In this document: piece after piece, positions 22,288 through 33,599 of the stretch
Layout: each line of letters opens with the position of its first letter
Numbering within the stretch: the first letter of the stretch is position 1
Origin: Siphonodentalium dalli
Lineage: Eukaryota; Mollusca; Scaphopoda; Gadilida; Siphonodentaliidae
Reading direction: 5' to 3'
NCBI GenBank assembly: GCA_032622095.1
Contig: CP136066.1
Span: forward strand, 97,423,319-97,487,318
Length of the DNA: 64,000 bases
Position numbers and translations under genes: made by a program
Notes under the pieces: model-generated
The model's database searches: none
What the model was told of the DNA's origin: nothing
Seen by the model: the letters and a program-made list of their open reading frames with translations, nothing else

Positions 22288-22977
22288 TGGAATTCTTGTC
22301 CTAATACAGGGCCTCAATAACTGTGCTTGAGAAGATCACAACATAAAGTCAATATACTGGTATAGTGGGACCACATCGTGCACCTGTAACATCCCCGATG
22401 TGGCATGCTGCTAATCACTTTCACATTTCTGTTGCCCAACCACATGCTTTTGTAATCGCTCTGTGATTTATAAGTTTGTGATTAGGCAAATGTCTTTAAA
22501 CGACAAATTAAATGTTATTGGGATAGCTATTTATGAATATCACAGATAAGTCAAAATTGGTATTAGGCAGGCCTCAGCCTAGGGGTTCAGAACAGGGAGA
22601 CTTGAAGTCTCCCTCCAGGAAATTTAGGGAGACTTCATGAAATTTAGGGAGAAGTGGGGGAGACTACCAAAATTGACAATTTTCAAATATCGCTTTATTT
22701 TATATTAAACATCAATAAAAAAATTAAAAAGTTAAAATAAGAAATAAAACTAAAAAATGTTGACTTTATCTGAAATTAGCCTAATTAATTGTTATTATAC
22801 ATGATTTGCGGACTAGATCAGATGATGCATGTAACTTTTTAAGTTTAATTTGGTCACGGCTGTAATGTGGGTGTCCGCTAAAATAAACAATAAGGACTAG
22901 CTAACAAAGAAGTTGCTAAAGCTTTTATTAATTAATGGCCTCCCTTAATTAATACCAACATCACTGGTATAATCCGA
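22288..22977. other. Intergenic, nothing recognised
   Basis: No gene or element recognised. A short GGAGACTT-rich patch (about 22598-22665) is the only local repetition. Confidence 0.4.
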
Positions 22978-22981
22978 TTAA

Positions 22982-23450
22982 AGGTACTCAACCCGATAAA
23001 ACTCCTCTCAATTACTATTTCAATGGCTTCGGGGGTCAAAAATATTTGATTCGAGTCGAGGAAGTCGCCCATCAAAGCTCAGATTTGTTAGATATCGATT
23101 TTAGAAATCTATTATTTTTCATTATCGGGAATACTATCTGGCCCAGAACTCAGTCAAAATTGCGTTAAAATTACCACTTGATTTTAGAGTTATTCATCCT
23201 TGTCTGTTTGAATAGATTTGGAGTACACATCCAGAGCAGATTACGGCAGTTATTGGTACTCATCTCGAGAACATAACAAATTTGAAAAATCAATATCTAA
23301 TAACTCTGAGCTTTGTTTGATGGGTTCCTCGACTCGAATCAAATATTTTTTACCCCCAAAGCCAAAGAAATAGTAATATAGGACCCTCTGATCGGATTGT
23401 TGTTGTTGGAATCTGTTGAGATGGGGACCCTCTTTACGGGTTGAGTACCT
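22982..23450. mobile_element. TTAA-flanked element (AGGTACTCAACCCG), complete copy
   Basis: A 469-bp element bounded by AGGTACTCAACCCG and CGGGTTGAGTACCT with TTAA at 22978-22981 and 23451-23454. Subterminal blocks (AAATATTTGATTCGAGTCGA) are also inverted. A truncated but very similar copy starts at 56758 in the Smaug intron. Confidence 0.87.
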
Positions 23451-23871
23451 TTAAAGCAATAAACTTGACATTTATTTACGGCTACGGAAGTGGTCTCTTC
23501 AAAAAGTGGGACGCGTTACCGAAACGAACTTCCGAACATACTCTGATAATTGCGTAATTGTTTTTATATCTGAAAAGCTGGACGGCGGTCTTTCAAGTTA
23601 ATTAAAACATTTATTTGTGACACTCACGATGGTCAGTAACAACACAGATGCGAACATATCGTGTTTTCAGCGTGTCAAAACATTCGTGATTAACATTAAC
23701 TATTAGGCTTATTAAAAACTTTATAATACCAGTGTTTCTGCTAATGGGACCCCTCCACAGTAGTGTATGTAGGTTTTTTTATTTTATTTATAATATAACA
23801 TAAAGATTGACAACAATCTTGTTTACATTAATTTTGTGGTCTTAATAATGTAGTTAACATGTAACATTAGA

Positions 23872-24880
23872 AATGAAAGTGTCAATGACACTGTAGCTCA
23901 ACTTAGGTAGGGGGAATAATTTAATGGTTGACAGTAAATGGAGGAATAGGAAAGGTGCTAATAGAAATGTCTAACCTGCTCCAAAGGATTTAGTGATGCA
24001 AAGAGTAAAATACAAGATGGCTGCTGGTGGCCCATTTTTTTTGGCCAATTGACCCCAAAAGAACTCGTTCCCATCTACGTATAATTGTTAACATCCATGA
24101 CAAATTTTATGAAGATCTGACCAAAGCTACGACCTACAAATTTCATGATGATCAGACGAACAGTACGACCTGTAGACCGCGCCAATGGATTGAATTTGAA
24201 ATCCAAGATGGCCACCAGCAGCCATGTTTTTTGGCCGAATGACCCCACAATGATTCGTTCCCATCTACATGTCAATGTCAACATTCATGACAAATTTCAT
24301 AAAGATCAGACCAAATGTACGACCTGTAGCCCGCGCCAAAGGATTTAGTCATGCAAATAGTAAAATCCAAGATGGTTGCTGGTGGCCATATTATTTGTCC
24401 GAATGACCCCAAAATGACTCGTTCTCATCGACATTCCAATTTCAACAGCCATGACAAATTTCATGATGATCAGACTAAAGGTACGACATGTGGCCCGTGC
24501 TAAAGGATTTAGTCATACAAAGAGTAAAATCCAAGATGGCTGCTGGCGGCCATGTTTTTTGGCTGAATGACCCCAAAATGACTCGTTCCCATCTACATGT
24601 CAATATTAACATCCATGACAAATTTCATGATGATCAGATGAACAGTACGACCTGTAGGCCGCGCCAATGGATTGAATCTTGAAATCCAAGATGGCTGCCA
24701 GCAGCCATGTTTTTTGGCCGAATGACCCCAAAATGACTCGTTCCCATCTACATGTCAATGTCAACATTCATGACAAATTTCATGAAGATCAGACCAAAGG
24801 TACAACCTGTAGCCCGCGCCAAAGGAAATTGTTGACGGACACACGGCAATAGCTCAAACTTACAAAAGTAAGTTGAGCTA
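23872..24880 (-). mobile_element. TAGCTCAACTT element with tandem units, copy 2
   Basis: Inverted relative to the other copies. It begins with AATGAAAGTGTCAATGACAC and ends ACTTACAAAAGTAAGTTGAGCTA. It contains five or so units of about 165 bp marked by ATCCAAGATGGC and GACCTGTAG. Confidence 0.82.
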
Positions 24881-24959
24881 AAAAAGGCTAATGATCTTTT
24901 TGATGTGTATATTAGTTAGTTGAATTAATGCATTATTAAAACAACAGAATGAAAATAGC

Positions 24960-25047
24960 CAAGTGGACCCTTATAAATAAACACTCTGGTAAAAACTAGG
25001 TAAACCAAGCTTTACATGGCTATACCCTGGTAAAGTCAGGTGAACAA
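24960..25047. repeat. CTCTGGTAAA array, left part
   Basis: Loose repeats of CTGGTAAA and TTTACATGG. The same array continues at 29122-29580, showing that the 4.07-kb element between them was inserted into one array. Confidence 0.65.
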
Positions 25048-25326
25048 TAGGGTCCTGTGAATAGTCGAGATTCAATTCAAAAGTCAAACACGATTTGAAT
25101 TTGAGTCGAAATTTTGAATATACAATGACGAAAAAGTAGGCTGTTTATGGACATGTACATTGTACACAACTTGATCTTAGCTGTTTCTGTGCCATTTAAT
25201 TCCCGAAAATTATGAATATATGCACCTTATAATTCTTATTGTACATCGCGAATGATCGCATGCTATAAATTATAAGTATAGCCAGAAATTTCCCCACATG
25301 ACCTGCATTAATTGCTGGGTGAATGA

Positions 25327-25506
25327 TAGTCCAAGTCTTCTCGTACTAAAACTAGCTAAGATTTTGGGATGGAGAGATGCTAGTGTTTAAGTCTTCTCGT
25401 ACTAAAACTAGCTAAGATTTTGGGATGGAGAGATGCTAGTGTTTAAACACTAGCATCTCTCCATCCCAAAATCTTAGCTAGTTTTAGTACGAGAAGACTT
25501 GGACTA
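25327..25506. mobile_element. Palindromic Mutator-like element with duplicated left arm
   Basis: A 180-bp element with ends TAGTCCAAGTC and GACTTGGACTA and a perfect 9-bp duplication GGTGAATGA (25318-25326, 25507-25515). A 56-bp arm unit occurs twice in tandem (25333-25388, 25389-25444) and once inverted (25445-25500) with no loop, centre TTTAAA. It shares terminal and arm sequence with 2654-3655. Confidence 0.93.
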
Positions 25507-25523
25507 GGTGAATGAGCGTGTTA

Positions 25524-25580
25524 AGTCCAAGCGCAGTACATGGGAGATAACTTATCTCCCTTCCACTGCGCTGGGACTTC
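25524..25580. repeat. Short hairpin
   Basis: AAGTCCAAGCGCAGT and GGGAGATAA pair with TTATCTCCC and ACTGCGCTGGGACTT. It lies just beyond the palindromic element above. Confidence 0.75.
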
Positions 25581-26029
25581 TAGTTCTTGTACCTGAACCA
25601 CTCATTTGGATACGATTCTCAAAACTTTATGAACTTATGTCTGCGATTTGAATTTTATGACGCTCTATCCTGAACTTCAGGGACTTGGGATATTAATCGT
25701 TGTGACGGCCACGTGGACGTTTTGATCTGTTTTTTTCTTGACAATTATCAATCAAGTTCATACATGTAGCATCATTAAAGTTATGATGGAACTTCATAGA
25801 AGTTAATAGAACGTTTCACAAATCGTCTAAGGCTAAAATAAAAAAGACCTTTGTTTCTGGTGACCCACCTACCCCTATTCCGACACCACCAACCGTTTTC
25901 ATTTTGTTGATTTAGCAAAATTAGTATGCATCCAATGTTATTTTCCGTGTAAACTGATTCATTTCCGTGTAAAATGGACACATCGCGTGTACTCAGAGAT
26001 GTGGCAACAGGGGGGGTTTGGTGGGGTTT

Positions 26030-26860
26030 TTATCTCACCCCACCAACTTTGGTCAAAATTTTCAACAGTTGGAAATTTCATACCTGCCAAAACATTAGTT
26101 GGAAATTTTACACCAACAATATGTTGAACATGTTCTTGTAGTTTGATTTCCAAACAATTTATTGGGGGGAATTAATTGTTTTTGAACCAATATTTGCATA
26201 TTTTCCAATTTTTTTGTAAAAATTTTGGACTGAAATGATCATCAGTTGGAAATTTTCCAACATTATGGGGGTGACAGGTTGGAAATTTCCAACACTTGGA
26301 AAGCTTGTGTCCTGGTCCCTCCCCTGTGGCCAGTCAAATACTGCTAGTTAATTTTAGAAAACAATATTGTCATATATTTGGTTAACATTGTCATTGGAAT
26401 TGTCATCAGTTGGAAATTTTCAAACCTAAGTGGGTGTGTCAGGTTTGAAATTTCCAACTCTAGGAAGGCTTGAAGCTATAGTCTAGATGCTAGGATTTTG
26501 CGATTTTCTTGTTCAGATTTCAAAATTTTCCCACACCGGGCCGAACCATGGTCCGCCCGGTGTGTCATTGTCCCTCCCCCATGGACAATACAAAACTGCT
26601 AATTACTAGTAGTGAAAGAAAATAATCAACAATTTTACTACATTTGGTCAAACTTGTGGACTGAAATGGTCATCAGTTGGAGAATTTTCCAACCTGATGG
26701 GGAGCATGAGGTTTGAAATTTCCAACACTAGGAAAGCTTCAGTTGAGGCAAGTCTAGATGCTAGGATTTGCGATTTTCTTATATAGTTTTCAAAATTTTC
26801 TCACACAGAGCCGAACAACCATGGTCAGCCGGTGTGTCCTGGTCTCTTGCCTGTAGCCAT
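26030..26860. repeat. TTGGAAATTTTCCAAC repeat cluster
   Basis: About three irregular units share CATCAGTTGGAAATTTTC, TTTCCAACACTAGGAAAGCTT and a CCCACACCGGGCCGAACC-type block (26533 and 26800). The imperfect palindrome TTGGAAATTTCCAA recurs. No gene seen. Confidence 0.7.
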
Positions 26861-27052
26861 GTGCATTTGTCTGGAGTCAGACCACTAGATGTTAGGATTT
26901 ATGCAATTTTTCAGGTTAAAATATCTGAATGTTCTCATACTGGGAATATAGAACCATGGTTTATGAATATATAGGGTATTAGGCCTGAGCACTGAAGTGC
27001 AAATGGAATTATGCAAAACTTGTGTTTGGTCTGATTCTGATTCAAGGGGTGT

Positions 27053-27121
27053 GGGGGGGGGGGGGGGGGGGGGGGGGGTGCAGTTGGAATTTGCCAAGGT
27101 GGACACCCCTCCCCCCCCCCC
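27053..27121. repeat. G26 and C12 homopolymer tracts
   Basis: G runs from 27053 to 27078, then a C run near 27109-27121. Polyproline and polyglycine ORFs across it are artefacts. The adjoining TGCAGTTGGAATTTGCCAAG block has relatives near 28640 and 62970. Confidence 0.9.
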
Positions 27122-27248
27122 CAAACGGAGATCCTCTAGCCATGTCCCTGCATGTACTATTATACCACACTTCAATTGTGGGTCATAGCCGAATCAAACT
27201 TATTCAATAAATGACACTATATTCTAATATTATGTACTTAGTTTTTAT

Positions 27249-27780
27249 CTCACCTGAGACAAAGTCTCCGGTGGAGCTATAGTTATCACTCCTCGTCCAT
27301 CCATCCATCAATAATTCATCTCCAGAACAATAAGACCGAATGGGTTCATATTTAGTGTGGATGATCAGGTGACTCAAATTCAGATTTGTTCAAATGAGGT
27401 CACTTTGTCAAATAGTTGCGAAGTCAGGGCCATAACTCTTGCCCTCCATAGTAATTCTTATAATGACTTCTCAAATATCATTGGGCCGAATGGGTTCATA
27501 TTTGATATGAAGGGTCCTTGGGTAACTGGGGTTCAGATTTGTTCAAATACAAAAAAAATTCAGATTGAACTCCTTACTCAATTTATTTTTAAACATTTAA
27601 TAAAAACAAAAAATTTTAATTTTTTTTTTTATGAAAATTAAATTTTTAATTTAAAATTTTAATTTTGAAAACTAACAATGTTATAACATCTGCATGGGTA
27701 TATTGACTCACCCCACCAAATTTGAAATCGGTCCAGGGGTCTGGGAGAAAAATCATGAACAGACAGATCATTACCCTTGT
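27249..27780. repeat. CACCTGAGACAAAGTCTC dispersed repeat
   Basis: Begins with a CTCACCTGAGAC hairpin and CTCCTCGTCCATCC, then two GGGTTCATATTTG ... CAGATTTGTTCAAATG blocks. A related copy at 60451-62050 is interrupted by another element. Confidence 0.75.
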
Positions 27781-28599
27781 CAATTGAAATGTTGCTCTTT
27801 CACATTCCTAATGTCACAAATTTATTTGAGAAGTCATCTCCTTCACTGACAACATTATGAAGCTTGTCTGCCTGCCACTTTCTCCAATGTCTCTTGTGTA
27901 TGAAATGAGATCTTATTTTAACTGACAGTGTTTATTAAACAAATAACAGAAATGGCTGGATAATGTTTATTTGTGTCATTCATTTCAATAGAAATTCCTA
28001 TGTGTTCTATACAGTTGTACAGGCCTGTGTTACAATGTTGTTGACATAGGCTATTAACTTCTTTTCATCTGTGATAATGATGTGTCTTATTTATTATGCT
28101 GATGATTTCAAGGAACAATTATCAGAGGTGCCATGTTGATAACCCTTCCCTAAATTTTTTAACTTATTTTGAGGAAAATGAACACACTTCAACTTCTTTA
28201 ATATACCCTTTGAAAAATACTATATCAATGGATATAGTATTTGATTTCATGTTTGGTACTTGTATATAGATTCCTATATTACATGTAATAATTTTGATAA
28301 ATTTCCAACAGTTGCGATTATGATGTCGGTCCGACATTTTTTGTGTGGAGTTATTCCCATTTTTCGACTTAGAAATTTCTTCGCAACATACATAATTTTG
28401 TCCAAGCTTTTATTCCTACATTTTTCGGTCAATAGGTATAAGATTAGGGTTAAGGTTGTACACCTGCAATGGGAACTGTTATTTTATTATTTTAACTAAA
28501 TGTTTACTGACATGTGAAACATCTTAGTATTTTAAAAACAGGGGGGTATCTGTAGTCCCATTGGGACAGTCACACCTCTAGTTTAGTTTGGTCCATTTG

Positions 28600-28840
28600 G
28601 AAGGTAATTGGCAATGATATATTGGGGGAGGGGAGGGGTGTACAGTTAGAAATTTCAAGGTAGACACCCCCATATCCCCTCCCACAATTCAATGAAGACC
28701 CTCTACCTTTGTGACTGTTTAGAACTACTTGTTTTAAAGTGATTTGACAAGTTTTAACTATTGTAGTTTTCAGTCCCAGTCTTCTCCGTCTTTATAGTCT
28801 GGTGAGTGACCCACAGTCATTGACTGTCTTGTATTATTTT
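28600..28840. repeat. Dispersed repeat paired with 62820-63120
   Basis: Shares CAGTCATTGACTGTCTTG and TAGTCTGGTGAGTGACCC with about 63060-63110. The function is unknown. Confidence 0.65.
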
Positions 28841-29121
28841 ATAGTACATGTACATTAAATACAAGGAGAACCAGTCTGGCGGGTATTCATATTTATTTTG
28901 AGCCAAGTTGAAAATAAAATGAAAAAATTAAATAAAATGAAAAGCCTATTATTTTCTTGCGTGTCATCAGAAACAAGTTTATATATTTTGTTTTGGCCTA
29001 ATCGTCAACAAAACTTGACAAATTGAGAAGGCAACACACAGGTAATGATTCGATTCGTATCGATTTCGTCGATTCGATTCGATATTTGATTTGATCATAA
29101 TCTCCAATTCGCAGGACCCTG

Positions 29122-29570
29122 GTAAACAAAGATATACTCTGGTATTAAAGCCATGTAAAGTACATGTAAATAGGTCATATATCCTTGTAGTAAAGGCATG
29201 CATGGTGTAGCCCACTTTACTCATGTAAAATGCCAGTGAAACATACATGGGTAAAACCCATGTAAATCAGAACATACTCTTAGTAAATTATTGATGGAGT
29301 CATGATGTAACAGATTATACTCCGGTAATACCCTGGTAAACTATTATCTACTCGGGTAAAAGTCATTTAACTCTTTCAGTGCCAACCCGATGTTTGTATC
29401 AACCCATATTTCCTTGATCATTTTTCAAATTTATTGATTATAATAATGTGATACATTGATGGAAAGAGCTCTTTGATACAAAAATCAGACTTGGCACTGA
29501 ATTGGTTAAAGCCCATGTAAAAGGGATATACCTGTGTAAATTCCTAGTAAAGTCATGGTGTGCCCCGCTT
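29122..29570. repeat. CTCTGGTAAA array, right part
   Basis: Continues the array interrupted at 25047, with ACATGGGTAAAACCCATGTA and CCTGGTAAAC blocks. Confidence 0.6.
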
Positions 29571-30655
29571 TACAGCTTGTTCCACTGAGTACTCTAATTA
29601 TGCAAGATCTCGATCAAAATTGAGCGATTTCTTATTTGCCATCGCCCAGGATATCTGCATGAAGATGGTCAACTGGGCCTAATTTTCAGGAAGGCGGGCA
29701 TATAGTGACAGCTTGTGCCATGAGTACTCTAATTATAAAAAAATTCCATAAAAATGGAGCGATTTCTTATTTGCCATTCCCCCAGGATATCTGAAGGTGG
29801 TCAACTGAAGGTCAACTGGGCCTAAGTTTCGAGATGGCGGGTAGGAATCATCATTATATGGGCATATATAGCGACAGTTTGTTTCTTATTTGCCATTCCC
29901 CCAGGATATCTGAAGGTGGTTAACCGAGGGTCAACTGGTCCTAATTTTCAGGAAGGTGGGTATGAATCATGATTATATGGGCATATATCGACAGCTTGTG
30001 ACATGAGTACTCTAATTATACAAAATTTCCCTCAAAATTGAGTGATTCTTATTTGCCATTCCCCCAGGATATCTGAAGGTCAACTGGGCCTAAGTTTCGA
30101 GATGGCGGGTAGGAATCATCATTACTAGTATATGGGCCTATAGCGACAGTTTGTATCACTAAGTAGGCCTACTCTAATTATACAAAATTTTAATCAAAAT
30201 TGAGCAATTTCTTATTTTCCATCCCCCAGGATATCTGAAGTTGGTCAACCAATGGTCAACTGTGCCTATTTTTCAGGAAGGGAGATAGGAATCATTATCT
30301 GGGCATATACATTTAGCGACAGCTTGTGCCAATAAGTACTCTAATTATATGAGATTTCAGTAAAAATTTAGCAATGTCTTATTTGTCATCCCCCAGGATA
30401 TCTGAAGCTGGTCAACCGAGGGCCAACTGGGCCTAATTTTCAGGAAGGTGGGTACGAATCATGATTATATGAGCATATATCAACAGTTTGTGCTACTAAG
30501 TACTCTAATTATACAAATTTTTCTTCAAAATTGAGCTCTTTCTTATTTGCCACCCCCCCCCCCCCCCCCCCCAAGATATCTGAATGTGGCCAACTGAGGG
30601 TCGACATGACCTAATTTTCAGGAAGGCGTGTAGGAATCATCATTTACATGCATGG
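29571..30655. repeat. Tandem array of about 165-bp units, seven units
   Basis: The marker CCAGGATATCTGAAG recurs at about 29646, 29783, 29900, 30065, 30226, 30393 and (variant) 30570. The other unit landmarks are GTACTCTAATTATAC and GGAATCATCATTATATGGGC. The second and third units are shortened. The last contains a C20 run (30553-30572). Confidence 0.88.
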
Positions 30656-31674
30656 CGTATTGTGGTGATATGATATGTTTTATGTTTATTTTTGTTAATA
30701 GACGCTACATATTTGCCATATTAAAGATAGCGAATAGCCTCTGCCTCTCTGGAGAGCCACGTCCCTGCATTTAAGTTTGGCCTACCACACACACATTCAC
30801 TAGTCACGTCCATGGATATGCATTTGACACTTCATAGAAGTACACATGGCATAACTTCCTTCGATAAATTTCTTCAAACAAATGTCACAAAGCCTACCTG
30901 GACATCTAATCAAGATTAATACTTGAGTTATTATGAGATTGGAATGACGTTGTATCGTGAACTCGGGACCCTTACCGTCATGACTTTCGTGACAGACCAG
31001 TCTATTTTTAGATCAACTTCATGGCGATTATTTCCCCGGATTTCCATCGGCTTTGATTGTGGGGGATGTTGGAAAGTGATTTCCGTGGACACGATATAAG
31101 TAAATTGCACTTTCAAGAGATTCTCTCATAAATTACAATCCAGATTCACGAAATTGTGTTCCAAATAGTGATATATCGCGAGTTTCTAAAAATAGATTTC
31201 AGTGATCCGAGAATTTCCTGACGTCACTGCTAACAAGTCAACAACATGGTCAGTGCTTTGCTCGTCGTTTAGGAATTCTGAGCATTTGTGAGTAAAACGC
31301 GAGCATGTGTGGTGTAAGGTAGCTAAAACACATATATCACGACCATTAATCACAGCTAGTAACATTGTATTTATTCCAAATGCACCTGTTGTATCGGAAT
31401 GGCTGCCACAGAGTGACAGACTAAGAAAAACATTGGCCTTCGTTTCGTCTTTTTCCGAAATTGTCTATTCTTTCGAACCAGGAACTAGTGTTCATTATTT
31501 CTTTGCAATGGCAGATAGGTCACCAACGCGAAAACAACTTATTTATGTAGGTAGTATGATACCCCACCTCTTTTTGTGAAATATTTTAATAAAATAAGCG
31601 TTCTATTACCAAAAAAAAACAAAGTGAGGGAATGCGAACCAGAAACTCGTAACTCTCACTGAGTCTCAGACTTA
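30656..31674 (+). promoter_or_regulatory. Unique sequence with a possible promoter and first exon
   Basis: The stretch has TGACGTCA (about 31219) and an ATG at 31509 opening MADRSPTRKQLIYV, which runs into AG|GTAGTA near 31550. This is compatible with a short first coding exon, but no downstream exon was recognised, and the combination is common by chance. Treat as a weak candidate only. Confidence 0.2.
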
Positions 31675-32186
31675 GGGTACCTCGAAACAGTGCGCGGAAG
31701 TGCGCGGTACGAACAAAACAGTTATTATGCACGGGGAGTTGATTTAAAACATGTATATTAATGAAATATAGTAGTAGAAGGTCTTCATGCAGTTACGAAT
31801 TTGCAAGGCCATTTTAAAGTTTCATTAGAGAGAGTGAGTGGTAGAATCTACCGCGCACTGTTTGGAGAAAAGCTTACTGCGCGGTTGTTACCAGAAAACT
31901 TACTGCGCGGTATCGGATTAATAGCCACAGTTACGTGATAAATTAGATATTTATTTTTTTATTTTTTTTTAGACTCCCATCAGCTTTTATCCGGGCATAC
32001 TTAAAAAGTCAGGTAGCTTTAAAGTTTGTATTTTGTCTAGTGTCTTGTTTACTCGTCTTGCTCTCTGGTCAACATTTAGGTTTGCCCACGTTTCTGTTGA
32101 TCAGTTATTATGTCAAGTAGTCTGTCCGACAAGTCAGGTAATTTCTTCCAATCAGTCTCTATTTTGATCAAATTGTTTAAACTTTC

Positions 32187-33267
32187 TAGTGATGTTCCGA
32201 TAATGAAAAAGCTTATCGGACCGATTTCCGATAACTGGAGGCACAATCGGCCGATTTCCGATTCCGATTCCGATGTTTATATATATTGTGCGTTTGTTCC
32301 TATAATGGACTTATATACACCCAATGCACTCCATATCCCGCATAGTTTCAAAGCCAAATACATCAAAGAAATATATACACACTGTCGTGACAGTATTTCT
32401 GCCGACGTCGGTTGTGTGCTTCCTTTGATGTATACCGGTAGTTGTTTTGACAAATAGATCAAAGGTGCCGACTCAGAGTAACGTTATGACCATGTGTGGA
32501 ACACTTGCATGCAGAGTAAAAGTCTTGATTGAATACTTGTAAGTTGCAACAATGTATGGAATGGCGATGATTATTAACTAAATTTTGATTGATGGATAAT
32601 AATTGCTGTCATATTTGTCTGAGATTTCCCAAGTTTCCATTGGTCACACCTTTTATCTTTTAACAACTCGGAAGCTTTTATAGTTCCGCCTGCTCAATTT
32701 TTGTTTCGCAAGTTCAACGTGGAGCTAAGCGTATTTCATAGCATACGTTGTACAGACGAAAAAGCTAATTATGCCCCTACTAACATTGATCGTTATTGAA
32801 GACAGTTCTGATAACAACTGTATTATTTCATTCAGTGTGTGCTTCAAGTTATTGACATAGCATGTGACGTCACATGACACGTGCTCTAGAGGAAGCCTCA
32901 CTGTAATCAGGTCAGCTTTTTAATTAAAGCTTTCTTTGAATCTATTTCGTGTCAACGCGATTGAACCAATAACTTCATATTACACGGGATGTCGGGCATG
33001 TGTATTGCCATTCTTATAATATATCATCATATCAGACTGCTTTGATGATGCCAATGGCTTCTTTTTAGGCTGTTACAACTGCGTTTTACATTCAATACTA
33101 CAGTTGTATTGCGTATGTTTATTAAAGCGTGCACATTGCGCTTAGATACTAGAACGTTTTTATTTATTTTGACAATCGGTAAAAGCCGATGTTCAACTGC
33201 GAGGTACGATTAATTTCCGATGGGCTATTATCGGCCGATTCCGATTCCGATTATCGGAACATCACTA
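32187..33267. mobile_element. hAT-like element nested in the 3.26-kb element
   Basis: A 1,081-bp element with TAGTGATGTTCCGATAA at the left and TTATCGGAACATCACTA at the right and a perfect 8-bp duplication AAACTTTC (32179-32186, 33268-33275). TAGTGATG is a typical hAT terminus. Subterminal CCGATTCCGATTCCGA repeats occur at both ends. No transposase ORF is recognised; the 115-codon ORF at 32110-32457 crosses the insertion boundary and is spurious. Confidence 0.94.
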
Positions 33268-33275
33268 AAACTTTC

Positions 33276-33322
33276 ACAGTTATTATTAGTCCAATGGCGC
33301 AGTTATTATTAGTCCAATGGCG
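33276..33322. repeat. Tandem duplication of 23 bp
   Basis: CAGTTATTATTAGTCCAATG with GCG is present twice in a row immediately right of the nested hAT-like element. Confidence 0.85.
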
Positions 33323-33599
33323 TGGAATAATGTTTGGAAATTTAAGTGTTGGCAATTATAAAGAATACTTTTTCCTTTAATTTTGGAATAAGAGTATACT
33401 CAGCTAAAAATCAACAAAAATCTGAACATGCGAAATGGTCTTTTTTCATAAAGTGTTTCAGGAGGAAAGTTCAAATTATTTTGCACATTATACATTGTTG
33501 TTTCAATTTATACACAAAAACCTTTAAAAATGAACAAAAAAACGCCCCAAAATGGCCCCCATGGTGGTTTCGATGCTGAGTTGGCAGCTTCCTCTGTGG

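Larger units (their letters stand above)
25048..29121. mobile_element. hAT-like element, copy 3, 4.07 kb composite
   Basis: Ends TAGGGTCCTGTGAAT and ATTCGCAGGACCCTG match copies 1 and 2, with GATTCGA-rich subterminal sequence on both sides. The flanks GTGAACAA (25040-25047) and GTAAACAA (29122-29129) fit an 8-bp duplication with one mismatch, and the outside sequence is the same CTGGTAAA array on both sides. The interior holds the 25327 palindrome, a hairpin at 25524-25580, TTGGAAATTT repeats, a G26 tract and a GTCC-rich repeat. No transposase is recognisable. Confidence 0.72.

Noticed and set aside
26885-27210. Gly- and Pro-rich ORFs
   Set aside because: They are translations of the G26 and C-run homopolymers.
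32110-32457. 115-codon ORF
   Set aside because: It crosses the left boundary and TSD of the hAT-like insertion, so it is a chance fusion.
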